Positions 27,417-36,639 of a stretch of DNA of 64,000 bases are shown here, piece after piece. Each line of letters starts with the position of its first letter. Within the stretch, counting starts at the first letter, position 1. This DNA comes from Mucilaginibacter myungsuensis. Lineage in GTDB: Bacteria > Bacteroidota > Bacteroidia > Sphingobacteriales > Sphingobacteriaceae. The stretch spans positions 148,432-212,431 of the forward strand of contig NZ_JADFFL010000009.1 in NCBI RefSeq assembly GCF_015222005.1, in the 5' to 3' direction. Made by a program: the position numbers and the translations under genes. Below the pieces are notes generated by a model. It searched no databases, was not told where the DNA came from, and saw only the letters and a list, made by a program, of their open reading frames with translations.

Positions 27417-28132
27417 TGTTTGGATATGGGCACTTTTTTGTCCGACCGCTGCATGATCAGGTAGCCCGAATCCTCATTCAGGATACTGACGATATGCGCC
27501 TTGTTCACCAGGTGCGATTGGTGGCAGCGGATAAACCCGTACGGGGTCAGCATCTCATCATAAGCATACAGCGGTTTGGATATGATATGTTCCGCGCCAT
27601 TGGCCAGATAAAAAGTGGTGTAGTTATTTGATGATTCGCACCGCACAATATCCTTTACCGGCACCAGGTAAGTTTCCTTTAAGGTCGGCAGGGCTATCTT
27701 CTCGTTCTCGTCGGGTTGTTTTTTGTCCAGCAGTTGCAGCAGGTTACCCAAACGCAAGTTCTGTTTTTTGAGTTGTACTGATGCTTCGGCGCGTTCTACT
27801 GCGTCCTTTAACTCGGTAGTGTTAATTGGTTTGAGCAAGTAATCCAGCGCCGAAAATTTTACGGCCATAATGCCGTAGGTATCATAGGCGGTCACAAAGA
27901 TCACCTCAAAATCGGGGTCGGGGATGGAGCGCAGCAGTTCAAAGCCATTCTTGCCGGGCATTTCAATGTCTAAAAACACCACATCGGGTTTCATGGTCAT
28001 GATCAGCTCACGGGCCTCGTCGGCATGGGTGGCCGTAGCAATGATCTGCACACCCGGGCAATGCCGCGCAAGCAATGCCGAAAGGTTGCTGATGTTGAGC
28101 GTCTCGTCGTCTACTAATATCGCGCTGATCAT
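27380..28132 (-). CDS. LytTR family response regulator
   Basis: Two-domain response regulator of the LytR/AlgR class, 250 residues. The receiver domain (1-120) has the acidic pair Asp8-Asp9, the phospho-acceptor Asp55 in VVFLDIEMPG, and Lys near the end of the sheet. The LytTR DNA-binding domain (about 145-250) has the typical NNYTTFYLANG, FIRCHQSHLVNK and KVPISKQKK segments. The start codon directly follows the kinase stop (TAA-ATG, no spacer), so the pair is translated together. The C-terminal codons form a terminator for the opposing gene. Target genes are not evident. Confidence 0.95.
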   Translation of the reverse strand: MISAILVDDETLNISNLSALLARHCPGVQIIATATHADEARELIMTMKPDVVFLDIEMPGKNGFELLRSIPDPDFEVIFVTAYDTYGIMAVKFSALDYLLKPINTTELKDAVERAEASVQLKKQNLRLGNLLQLLDKKQPDENEKIALPTLKETYLVPVKDIVRCESSNNYTTFYLANGAEHIISKPLYAYDEMLTPYGFIRCHQSHLVNKAHIVSILNEDSGYLIMQRSDKKVPISKQKKSLIKTLLKL

Positions 28133-29626
28133 TTAATTATTCATCCAGTTATGAAAGGTCAATATCACCGTTGTGCCTGTTGTTTTAAGCACCTGCAGGC
28201 TTATCCGCCCATCGGTTTTCAGTTCATTTACAGCCTTGATCAGGTCGGCCGTTAAGGACAGGCCGTAGCCGGTCTCCCGTTCTATCCAGGTGCCGTTATC
28301 CTTGATCAATATCGCAAAAGTATCCTTTTCATCCGTCCCCACACAACTTACCAGCAGTTGGCCTTCGTCGCCCAGGCTGGATAAACCATGCTTGATCGCG
28401 TTCTCGATCAGTGGCTGCAGGATCAGCGTTGGTATCTCTATGCCCGAGCGGTCAATATCTCCAGATACCTGAATCTCCCATTTAAAATTAAAACGCAAAG
28501 CTTCCAGGCGGATATAAGCCCGCATCATCTCCAATTCCTGATCCAGGCTGTTAAACACTTCGTTGCTTTTCACCAGCGTTTTACGCAATAACGAGCCAAA
28601 CTCCTCCAGGTAAGTATTGGCCTCTTCTATCCTGCCCGTATTCATCAACCCCTGTACCGAACTCAATGCGTTAAAGGTAAAATGCGGGTTCAGTTGCGAG
28701 CGCAGCCTAATAGCCGACTGCTCTAACTGTTTATTCTCTTTTTGTGACGACCGTATCCTCAATTTAAAACTCCGCACCACCGCAAAAAAGATCAGGCCAA
28801 TGATCACCAGGGCGTAGTTAATATAGGCAACGGTAGACTTATACCAGTAGGGCTTCACGAAAAGGTAGGCATACACCATACTCTCGTTTTGATCGGTGTA
28901 ATAGGCGCTTAACCTGTAAACCGCATTGGGTTCAAGATCCAAGGTGGCAAAGCCCGTAGTGCTGGTTGCGCTTTGCTGTTCTTTGGTCCTGTCGTTCACC
29001 AAAAAGTACTGCACCTCCATGCCCTTGGTCTCGGGCGTTTGTATCGCTTTAAGATCCAGCGTTCCCGGGGCCATGCTTAGTTTCTCAACTCGGTCATTCC
29101 GTTGACGCAAATTGTAGAACGCGTTCACGCTGTCCCTATCCTGATGATAAAAGGCCACTTCGGGGATCAGCCGTGGCCGCTTAACAATGTATTTAGCTAA
29201 GAACGCGCCGCTTTTGGTCTCGTTAATATCGATAGTCAACTGCCTGCCCGGGTCCAGGTACAGGGAACCATATGCCGATGTGGCCGACTGGTTAGCCTCG
29301 CGGTCCACTTCCTGATGGAAAGGGCGGCTGTTTACCCAATACGAAGTCTTGCCCGAGGTATCCGTCATGTAAATTTTCAGATATCCGCCAACGGTGTACA
29401 GCGTTACTACTCCCCCGCCCTTCCGTCCGGTCTTGATGCCGTTCGTGCTGATGTCATCAGTTGAGATGCGGATATAAGGCAGGTCTACTGTTTGTTGCTG
29501 GGCAAAGCCCGCCTGAAAGGAAGCGACGATAGTCAACAACAGCATGACGTTTTTTCTTACCCCGGTTACCTTTATAATTTGCATAGCGTTGCTAATATAA
29601 GTCAATATTTTATGTGGAGCTTTCAT
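28133..29626 (-). CDS. LytS/YehU-type sensor histidine kinase
   Basis: Membrane kinase of the His_kinase (PF06580) class, partner of the LytTR regulator. After a hydrophobic N-terminal segment (about 27-42, ending FAQ) comes a ~215-residue extracytoplasmic domain of beta-rich character, one membrane helix at ~267-286, a short coiled coil, and LNPHFTFNAL with phospho-acceptor His315. The ATPase part has PLIENAIKHGLS and GYGLSL. The ATG at 29626 overlaps the stop of the TlpA gene by ATGA, which supports this start; a second ATG 14 codons later would give a cleaner signal peptide and cannot be excluded. Length is 497 residues. Confidence 0.93.
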   Translation of the reverse strand: MKAPHKILTYISNAMQIIKVTGVRKNVMLLLTIVASFQAGFAQQQTVDLPYIRISTDDISTNGIKTGRKGGGVVTLYTVGGYLKIYMTDTSGKTSYWVNSRPFHQEVDREANQSATSAYGSLYLDPGRQLTIDINETKSGAFLAKYIVKRPRLIPEVAFYHQDRDSVNAFYNLRQRNDRVEKLSMAPGTLDLKAIQTPETKGMEVQYFLVNDRTKEQQSATSTTGFATLDLEPNAVYRLSAYYTDQNESMVYAYLFVKPYWYKSTVAYINYALVIIGLIFFAVVRSFKLRIRSSQKENKQLEQSAIRLRSQLNPHFTFNALSSVQGLMNTGRIEEANTYLEEFGSLLRKTLVKSNEVFNSLDQELEMMRAYIRLEALRFNFKWEIQVSGDIDRSGIEIPTLILQPLIENAIKHGLSSLGDEGQLLVSCVGTDEKDTFAILIKDNGTWIERETGYGLSLTADLIKAVNELKTDGRISLQVLKTTGTTVILTFHNWMNN

Positions 29627-30891
29627 TGTTGGTTAGCTAAGGTGATCATGGCATCCATCTCGCTGATCAGTCTGGGTTCGGATGCAAAGCCGCTGGTTTG
29701 GAAAAGCAACCCGCCGTTTTTACCGATCACCACTTTGGTAGGGATACCCGATACCTTGTAGGCCGCCGCCGCAGGGTATAGCTTCGGTTTATCTTTAGTG
29801 GCGCTATCCATCAGCACTTTAAAATTGTATTTACTTTTTTGGATAAAAGCCTTCACATCGGCTAAAGGGGTTGCGCCCTCCTGCTTGGTGGCGATGAAAA
29901 GGAATACTACCTCGGGATGTTTTTTCACCAACGTTGCCATACCAGGCATGGCCGCGATACAGGGGCCACACCAGGTGGCCCAAAAATCAAGCACCACTAC
30001 TTTACCTTTAAAGTCGGCAAGCGATACCGGTTTGCCATTCAGATCTTTCAGCGTAAATGCGGGTGCAGCTACATCATGCAACATTGTTTTGGCAACAGCC
30101 GCTAATTGCTGTTTTTGCACGTTCGCTTTCAGAGAATCTAACAGCTTAATAGCGGCCGACCCATCAGCACCTCTCTTTACGTGAAGCTGCTTTAACCAAA
30201 CATCCATCTTATCGGTAGATCGGCCCATGGTAGCCATCATTAGCAGCAGATCATAAGCCCGTTCATCCTTACCGTTCTTCATCAAGATGTCGGAACACAG
30301 TTCGGCAGTTTCGGGCATCATCATATCATCAAAGCCGGTCTTAAAAGCCAGGTCCATCTGCACCAGGGCATCAACATATTTGCTATTGGCATGCAGAACG
30401 TAAGCATAGGTAAAATGATATGGGTATGCCGCCATCGTCATAAACCTGTCCCAATCGGACTTGGTATAGTCGGCCGGGCGGGCAGTTGGATCGTCTTTAT
30501 AGGAAAGGTATAGGTCGACCGTCCTTTTGGCAATAACTTCGGCATAGTTAAGCCCGGTCTTTCCACGCACCAACATATCTGCCCCCATGTTTAGGTAGGA
30601 TGTTTGGTTGAATTTATTTTTGATGGACGCGATGTGCCGCTCAAAATTCCCGGTATCGTTTACGGCTAAAAACGACAAAGCAGTTATACCTTTCAGCACA
30701 TCTATCTGCTCGGCATTTTTAATGGCATCCAGTTTAAACTCTTTGATGGTCGCCTGCATAGCGACAACGTTTTTAGCCGGATCCTTTTCTTCGGACATTT
30801 TTTTGAGCCGGACATCGAGCGAGGATAAACTCTGGGCAAGAGCCACCGGTGCTAACAAGCAGATGAGGATCACAAAACAAATAAATTTCAT
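29623..30891 (-). CDS. Secreted TlpA/ResA-like thioredoxin-domain protein
   Basis: Exported thiol-disulfide protein, 422 residues. The signal peptide ends at VALAQ (residues 16-20). A ~250-residue helical N-terminal region of unknown function precedes a TlpA-like domain starting near PAFTLKDLNGKPVSL (278). The active site is WCGPC (Cys308 and Cys311). A cis-Pro segment VSGIPTKVVIG follows. It is the first gene of an operon with the LytS and LytTR genes and overlaps the kinase start by 4 bases. A minus-strand TATTTTTG at 30929-30936, 37 bases upstream, fits a -7 box, without a clear -33. Function in redox sensing or envelope stress is an inference from context. Confidence 0.92.
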   Translation of the reverse strand: MKFICFVILICLLAPVALAQSLSSLDVRLKKMSEEKDPAKNVVAMQATIKEFKLDAIKNAEQIDVLKGITALSFLAVNDTGNFERHIASIKNKFNQTSYLNMGADMLVRGKTGLNYAEVIAKRTVDLYLSYKDDPTARPADYTKSDWDRFMTMAAYPYHFTYAYVLHANSKYVDALVQMDLAFKTGFDDMMMPETAELCSDILMKNGKDERAYDLLLMMATMGRSTDKMDVWLKQLHVKRGADGSAAIKLLDSLKANVQKQQLAAVAKTMLHDVAAPAFTLKDLNGKPVSLADFKGKVVVLDFWATWCGPCIAAMPGMATLVKKHPEVVFLFIATKQEGATPLADVKAFIQKSKYNFKVLMDSATKDKPKLYPAAAAYKVSGIPTKVVIGKNGGLLFQTSGFASEPRLISEMDAMITLANQQ

Positions 30892-31150
30892 ACGGTGATA
30901 TTTTTGAGCAGCATTTTTATTTACTGATCAAAAATAACATCACCACAGATCAACTGCTTACAGCACTGTGAACACGTACCGTAGCGGCGTGAATTTGGAT
31001 AGATAACCATTGGTGATATACTTTCTAAGATCTTTTCTGCACACCCAAACAAAGACCTGGCTATGTTACAAATTTATAAAGACAGCTAACTTTTCTTTTT
31101 ATTTTGCGTTTTAATTAAATTTGATCAACCCTTTATAAACGCATTATGTC

Positions 31151-32635
31151 ATGGCTGATACTTCACTTACCAACGGGGACCGCAAACTGAGCGAGAGCGA
31201 AGAACGTTACCGCGCTTTGGTAACGGCCACGTCTGAAGTTGTTTATCGCATGAGCCCCGATTGGAGCGTGATGCACGAGCTGGATGGTGGCAGTTTCCTG
31301 CCGGACACGGGCGAACCTATTGCGGATTGGATGCAGAAATATGTGCACCCGGTGGATCAGGAATTGGTGGTAGAAACGATATCTGACGCTGTGCGGTACA
31401 AAAAAATGTTTCGCCTTGAGCATCGGGTATTGCAGGCCGATGGCAGCTTAGGCTGGACATCGTCCACCGCCATACCGGTATTGGACGATGCCGGTGATAT
31501 CATAGAATGGTTTGGTGCCGCAAGCGATATCTCTGCCCGCAAAAATACCGAAGAGGCTTTACGTATATCCAAAGAACAAGCCGAGCAGCAAAAGCGACTG
31601 ATGGAGATCGTGACGTCTAACACACCCGATCTGGTCTATATTTTCGCGCTTGATTATACTTTCACCTTTGCAAATCCGGCCCTGCTCACTATGTGGGGGA
31701 AGACGTGGGATAACGCTGTAGGAAAACGGTTGTTAGATAACGGCTATGAACCCTGGCATGCCGAAATGCACGAGCGCGAGATAGACCATGTTGCGGCCAC
31801 CAAAGAGACCGTCCGTGGCGAGGTGGCCTTTCCGCACGCCGAATTGGGGCGTAGGGTTTACGATTACATCCTCACCCCGGTCATCAATGCACTTGGCGAG
31901 GTAGAGGCCGTGGCCGGTACCACCCGCGATATCAGCGAGATCAAAGAGAACGAGCAGCGTAAGAACGATTTCATCAGTATGGTGAGCCATGAGTTGAAGA
32001 CGCCGCTTACATCGGTGATCAGTTATGTGCAGATCGCACAGAAACGGGCGGCCCAAAACAACGACGAGCTGGCCGGTAACATGCTTGCCCGCGCCGGCAA
32101 ACAGTTAGCCAAAATGACCCGCATGATCAATGGCTTCCTGAATGTATCGCGCTTAGAATCAGGCCGTATCCATATCGATCTGGAACCTTTCGATCTTTCG
32201 CTACTGATCAAAGAGGTTGAGGAAGAGACCGCCGCCACTATTAACAGCCACCACATTAATTTTGATCATAACGGCGAAACATGGGTGAACGCCGACCGCG
32301 AAAAGATAGAGCAGGTATTCAATAACCTGATCAGTAACGCGATAAAATACTCCCATGCCGATACCGCTATCGAAGTGAGCTATCACGTGACCGGCGACCA
32401 CGTGCAGGTCAGCGTTACCGACGAGGGCATCGGTATTGACCCTAACGATCTGCCCCGCCTTTTTGAACGTTACTATCGCGTAAAAGAAGCCGAACTGAAC
32501 CACATTGCCGGCTTCGGCATCGGCCTGTACCTATGTGCCGAGATCATTAAACGCCACGGCGGCGAGATTTGGGCAGAAAGCAGTGCCGAAAAAGGCAGCG
32601 TGTTCAATTTCACCCTGCCCTTGTATCAGAAATAG
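31151..32635 (+). CDS. Soluble PAS-domain sensor histidine kinase
   Basis: Cytoplasmic hybrid-free kinase of 494 residues with no membrane helix or signal peptide. Two PAS/PAC domains occupy ~14-130 (a PAS_3-like fold with WTSSTAIPV and WFGAASDISARK) and ~150-262 (PDLVYIFALD, VAGTTRDISEIK). The HisKA dimerisation helix has FISMVSHELKTPL with phospho-acceptor His280. The HATPase domain has NNLISNAIKYS (N-box), DEGIGIDPNDL (G1) and GFGIGLYLC (G2). No response regulator gene lies beside it, so it is an orphan kinase. PAS ligands, perhaps redox or small molecules, are unknown. Confidence 0.94.
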   Translation: MADTSLTNGDRKLSESEERYRALVTATSEVVYRMSPDWSVMHELDGGSFLPDTGEPIADWMQKYVHPVDQELVVETISDAVRYKKMFRLEHRVLQADGSLGWTSSTAIPVLDDAGDIIEWFGAASDISARKNTEEALRISKEQAEQQKRLMEIVTSNTPDLVYIFALDYTFTFANPALLTMWGKTWDNAVGKRLLDNGYEPWHAEMHEREIDHVAATKETVRGEVAFPHAELGRRVYDYILTPVINALGEVEAVAGTTRDISEIKENEQRKNDFISMVSHELKTPLTSVISYVQIAQKRAAQNNDELAGNMLARAGKQLAKMTRMINGFLNVSRLESGRIHIDLEPFDLSLLIKEVEEETAATINSHHINFDHNGETWVNADREKIEQVFNNLISNAIKYSHADTAIEVSYHVTGDHVQVSVTDEGIGIDPNDLPRLFERYYRVKEAELNHIAGFGIGLYLCAEIIKRHGGEIWAESSAEKGSVFNFTLPLYQK

Positions 32636-32731
32636 ATCCGCTTATTTTTCTATTGAACATGGTGACCGATCCACGCTGTTCATTTTCTGGGTTTTGATTA
32701 TCTTAGCGCGACCAATATATGTCTAAACAGT

Positions 32732-33427
32732 ATGAAATACCTCGGCCTTGCCATTATTACTTTAGCGATCACTTTTTCAGGATGCAGTTCTGATACTAAG
32801 TCAACCACGGCTAAAGACAGCCTTACCGATACCATCACACACGCAACACCGAATGCCGCCGATAAAACAGCGACCACCAAAAAACACCCTGATGAGGTAG
32901 AGATACGGGCGCTGATCGTAACCACACTTAATTGGGCCAATTCTGAGCATGTAGTAGGCTTGCTGCCCGCTATTGTTAAAGACAGCATCTGTATCGGGTT
33001 CGACCTTAATAAAGTGAACCAAACCGCCGAAGCGTTAAAAAAGACGGGGTTATTTGCAGACGAGTTTACGGAGAACTATAAACACATCATGCAAACGCTG
33101 GATGAAAAGATCAGGAGCAACAAATTTGAGAAATGGAATGTGAGCGAGCTACCAACTTTTACTTTCGCTAACGATGTAAACCCATGGTGCTCTTGCCAGG
33201 ATAATTACTCGTGGGAGAATGTAGACATAGCCGACCTTAAGATCAACGGAAACAAAGCCACCGCCAATTGGAATTGGGGGAAACTGCCCGATAATGTAGA
33301 CCCAAGCTGGAAAAAATTCGCGATGCCGTTCCGTGCTGTTAAAGAAGGCGACCAATGGAAGATCGCCTACCTGAACGGATTCGATTATAAAGAGAGCGTG
33401 CAAATGCTGCCGCTATCCTCAAAATAA
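32732..33427 (+). CDS. Hypothetical lipoprotein
   Basis: Envelope lipoprotein of 231 residues with lipobox TFSGC (Cys18), a Ser/Thr/Lys-rich linker, and a globular region from about 55. The latter has WANSEHVVGLLP and NPWCSCQDNYSWENV; the CSC pair is a possible metal or disulfide site. No family is recognised with confidence, although the layout recalls DUF3828-type periplasmic proteins with an NTF2-like fold (weak resemblance). It converges with the GT2 gene; a small hairpin at the junction could serve both. Confidence 0.75.
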   Translation: MKYLGLAIITLAITFSGCSSDTKSTTAKDSLTDTITHATPNAADKTATTKKHPDEVEIRALIVTTLNWANSEHVVGLLPAIVKDSICIGFDLNKVNQTAEALKKTGLFADEFTENYKHIMQTLDEKIRSNKFEKWNVSELPTFTFANDVNPWCSCQDNYSWENVDIADLKINGNKATANWNWGKLPDNVDPSWKKFAMPFRAVKEGDQWKIAYLNGFDYKESVQMLPLSSK

Positions 33428-33450
33428 CAGGCAACAAACTACTGCCTGTT
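33426..33450. terminator. Convergent stem-loop at the lipoprotein/GT2 junction
   Basis: Perfect 8-base arms AACAGGCA and TGCCTGTT with a 9-base loop, overlapping the last codons of both genes. The T-run is very short. Confidence 0.45.
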
Positions 33451-34413
33451 TGCCTTCATCTGTTCCATTTTACGGCGAAAACTGGATAGCATTATATACG
33501 GTATCATTTTTAGCGTGTAAGGCACATCGGCCCTGAAAGCTTTGCTGAGCAGCTTGGCACTTTCCACAAAATTAAATCCGCGCAAAGCCTCGTGTTTGGC
33601 TAACTCGACAGCGCCTTCCATGTATAGTTTTTGAAATACAAAGATCTCGCGTTTACGCATTTGGAGCTTGTATTTTTTTAGCATCGTCTCCAGATCATGC
33701 ACGTATAAATATTTTAACACCTCGGCACGTTGTCGTCCGTCATAAATATTTTTCGAGTCGATCTTCTTTTCCCAAAGTGGTGTGATCGTGAACGATACCT
33801 TACATTGTTTACTCAGGATAATGCCCAGGCACATGCACCAATCATCGCCAATGATCATGTCCTTGTTCCATCTGCCTACTATTGATGTGCGACGTAACAC
33901 TAACGACGATGAGGGCGAAGGGCAGCAGGTAATATACAGCAAACGCGCCTCGGGATAGGTCAGATCTACCCAGCCATCTTCGGTCGGCTTAATGAAAGGA
34001 CGGATGTTGGTATCCCGCGTAAGGTATTCGGTAGCTACCTTATCCCAAACCGAATTCTGTATCCAGTTGGCAAAACACAGATCTAAATCGTCGGTCTGCA
34101 TTTTAGGCACACATGTGCTCAAAAATTCGGGCTGCCAAACATCGTCAGAATCCAGCGTGGTAATAAACTCGCCTTTGGCTACCTCCAGGCCACGGTTACG
34201 GGCGGCAGCTTGCCCGCCATGCTCAATAATATGGTACTCAACCTGAGGATATTTTTTTATCATCTCGGCGGTATTATCTACCGATCCGTCATCAACTACA
34301 ATTATCTGTGTGTTGGTATAGGTTTGTGCCAGCGCGCTTTCAATAGCCGACGGCAATATCGCCTCGCGGTTATACGTGGGTATAATGATGGAAACTAAGG
34401 CGCTGTTATTCAT
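33439..34413 (-). CDS. Glycosyltransferase family 2
   Basis: GT-A type inverting glycosyltransferase, 324 residues, cytoplasmic or membrane-associated. VSIIIPTYNREAILPSAIES starts the nucleotide-binding domain, VVDDGS (39-44) and TLDSDDVW (metal-binding DxD type) follow, and a basic, helical C-terminal part may bind the membrane. It is the last gene of a four-gene group read ABC, GT4, UbiA, GT2, with 50 bases to the UbiA gene. Donor and acceptor sugars are not predictable. Confidence 0.92.
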   Translation of the reverse strand: MNNSALVSIIIPTYNREAILPSAIESALAQTYTNTQIIVVDDGSVDNTAEMIKKYPQVEYHIIEHGGQAAARNRGLEVAKGEFITTLDSDDVWQPEFLSTCVPKMQTDDLDLCFANWIQNSVWDKVATEYLTRDTNIRPFIKPTEDGWVDLTYPEARLLYITCCPSPSSSLVLRRTSIVGRWNKDMIIGDDWCMCLGIILSKQCKVSFTITPLWEKKIDSKNIYDGRQRAEVLKYLYVHDLETMLKKYKLQMRKREIFVFQKLYMEGAVELAKHEALRGFNFVESAKLLSKAFRADVPYTLKMIPYIMLSSFRRKMEQMKANRQ

Positions 34414-34463
34414 ATCGGCTAAGTAAATCCTTATATATCATACAAATAGATCATTCAGATGGT

Positions 34464-35450
34464 TTAAACTTTAACCCAGGCCACCAAACCTTTGGCAACC
34501 CGGTACACGGGCCGCGGAAATATCACTACATGTATTGCCAATAATATCCAGCCATAAGTAGTGCTCAGGCTGATGCTCCACAATAAAGTCAGCGGAAAAA
34601 ATACCAGGTAAAAGTCGTGCATCAGGATGCTGAAAGGGCGATCTTTTTGTGTGATGATGATCACTGGATCTATTCCTTTTACCCGTTTTTTGATGATCAT
34701 CAGCAACAAGTACAATACAATGGCGATGATAAACCAAACATTAATAATGGTGTGGACCAAGTACGAGAAACATAGCAACTCGATGAGGAATATACCTCGT
34801 TCGGCCAGCTTAAAATTAGCAGGTTCAATGCCCGTAGCGAAGGTGCTGAACTTAGCCACGATATCATTATCCCGATCATAAAACTGGTGCCAAAGGATGC
34901 CCCGCAAACCATAAAAGAAAGCCCAACCGGCGGCTACGGCCGTCCACTGCAGATCTAACCTGTCGCCTGCTATGAAAGTGAGGTTACTGATGATGAGCAG
35001 CGTGGGGAACAAATGCGCCCCGCTTGCGTCGCAAAAAACGCCCAATATGCCGCGCTCTTTAAATCTGAACGGCGGGACAGAATACAGCGTAAAGATGATC
35101 CACGACATGGCGTAGAACAGCATCGACAATTTATCGGGATATAGATAGTAGCCGCAGCAAAACCCAAGCCCGATGATGCCGATAAGCAACATGGCGATCT
35201 GCCCCCGGCTCAGCTTTTCCATCCGGTTAGATTTGCCTGCGGCTACGTCCTGCTCTATATCGCAAACATCATTGATCACGCTCACGAATATGGCACCCAC
35301 CATAATGCTAAAAATGAGGAACAGCAGCCTGAAAGCCGTTACCTCCAACGGATAGCCGTTAAGGTATATAACCAAATAGCCAACGCCCAATAGCGGGATC
35401 AGCTTTGGTTCGTACCATTCGTTATGCCTTGTAAATTTCAGCGCCCTCAT
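34464..35450 (-). CDS. UbiA family prenyltransferase
   Basis: Integral membrane enzyme with about nine helices that transfers a prenyl (or prenyl-phosphate linked) group. Two Asp-rich motifs are visible: NDVCDIEQD (residues 59-67) and YDRDNDIVAK. I chose ATG 35450 (MRALKFTRHNEWYEPK): it overlaps the GT4 stop by ATGA, while a longer in-frame version lies wholly within the GT4 gene and has a hydrophilic unrelated start. The product has 328 residues. UbiA members in glycan clusters include the phosphoribosyl transferase of decaprenyl-phosphoribose synthesis, so a prenyl-linked sugar is one option; a lipid head group is another. Confidence 0.9.
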   Translation of the reverse strand: MRALKFTRHNEWYEPKLIPLLGVGYLVIYLNGYPLEVTAFRLLFLIFSIMVGAIFVSVINDVCDIEQDVAAGKSNRMEKLSRGQIAMLLIGIIGLGFCCGYYLYPDKLSMLFYAMSWIIFTLYSVPPFRFKERGILGVFCDASGAHLFPTLLIISNLTFIAGDRLDLQWTAVAAGWAFFYGLRGILWHQFYDRDNDIVAKFSTFATGIEPANFKLAERGIFLIELLCFSYLVHTIINVWFIIAIVLYLLLMIIKKRVKGIDPVIIITQKDRPFSILMHDFYLVFFPLTLLWSISLSTTYGWILLAIHVVIFPRPVYRVAKGLVAWVKV

Positions 35451-36634
35451 TGTTTGTCCAGTATGTGCACGATCTCGCTTGCAAAGTCCTTTTCGGGTTT
35501 TTCGGGCAGGCGTTCTTTGATCGATCGCGATGCTTCGATGCCTATGTGCTCCCATTCCTCACGGCGTTGCCAGGCCTGCTCCATGGCCTCATCCAACGAT
35601 CGTTCGTTAACTTCAGCTACAAACCCGTTAACACCATGTGTGATCAGTTCGGCGCTGCCGCCAGATCTTGTTGTGATCACTACCCGGCCTATAGCCATGG
35701 CCTCGGTGATCACCAAAGGCAACCCCTCGCTGCGCGATGGCAGGACCAGCGCGTGATGCTCTGACCATACTTTTTCTATGTCCTCCGCATAACCTATAAA
35801 GTCCACGTTAGTTAAGCCCAGCAGGGCGGCCATTTCCTTGATCGCGTCGGTATCTGTACCACTGCCGATGATGGATACCGAGATATCACGTTCGCGCCAT
35901 TTGGGTAAGGCCATTATCCGCAGCAAAATATCCTGGCCTTTATCTATAATGAACAGGCGACCTATACAAGCTAATTTGAAACCCTTATCCGTAGCAGGAT
36001 AAGGCAGCGGGCCGGCAATATTGGTCTTTACAGGATTAAACACCACCTTACTATTAGGTAATCTTACGCCAAATTGCTCCTCGGTAAGCGTTTTGTTATG
36101 CTCCGATACAAAAAAACAATGCTCAGCACCTTGCAGCGCTTTTTTCATATAGATACGTGCAGCATGATCGGGCCAATAAAAATCCACGGCCTTTTGCATA
36201 ATGATCATATAGGGGATCTTTAACTCCAAACACTGATAGGCCAGATGCAAACCGTCAAAGTTGATAGCCTGGGCTATGATGACCAGTGCTGGGTTAGTCT
36301 GTTCCAGATAATCGTGAAAATGCTCGGCAGATCGGTCGGCGTTGTAGCTGATCAATCCTGCACGGCTCATAAATTTGCCGGCCAGATCACCAACTTTATA
36401 GATCGCTTTTTTGATCAGTGGCTGATCGGGCAGCAATTGTTTCAGCTCAACACCCAACACCTGCAACCTCAAAAATTGCGGGTGTGCAAAGTTGATCCGG
36501 TTCTTATAAACGGTCACCTTGCCAACACCCATGTCCTTCAAGTGGGCTATACTTTTAGCCCATAGCTCTTCACTGCCACCCCAATCATCAAAAATGGTGG
36601 TTATAATAGCTATGTTTTTATGCGGTTTAGCCAT
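35447..36634 (-). CDS. Glycosyltransferase family 4 (GT-B)
   Basis: Retaining glycosyltransferase of 395 residues. The C-terminal nucleotide-sugar domain has KLACIGRLFIIDKGQDIL, VDFIGYAEDIEKVW and the EX7E-like motif SRSEGLPLVITEAMAIGR. The N-terminal acceptor domain begins IAIITTIFDDWGGSEELW, with the glycine turn typical of GT4. It is 5 bases after the ABC exporter stop codon and overlaps the UbiA start. It probably adds a sugar to a lipid or glycan intermediate later handled by the exporter. Confidence 0.93.
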   Translation of the reverse strand: MAKPHKNIAIITTIFDDWGGSEELWAKSIAHLKDMGVGKVTVYKNRINFAHPQFLRLQVLGVELKQLLPDQPLIKKAIYKVGDLAGKFMSRAGLISYNADRSAEHFHDYLEQTNPALVIIAQAINFDGLHLAYQCLELKIPYMIIMQKAVDFYWPDHAARIYMKKALQGAEHCFFVSEHNKTLTEEQFGVRLPNSKVVFNPVKTNIAGPLPYPATDKGFKLACIGRLFIIDKGQDILLRIMALPKWRERDISVSIIGSGTDTDAIKEMAALLGLTNVDFIGYAEDIEKVWSEHHALVLPSRSEGLPLVITEAMAIGRVVITTRSGGSAELITHGVNGFVAEVNERSLDEAMEQAWQRREEWEHIGIEASRSIKERLPEKPEKDFASEIVHILDKQ

Positions 36635-36639
36635 GGTGT

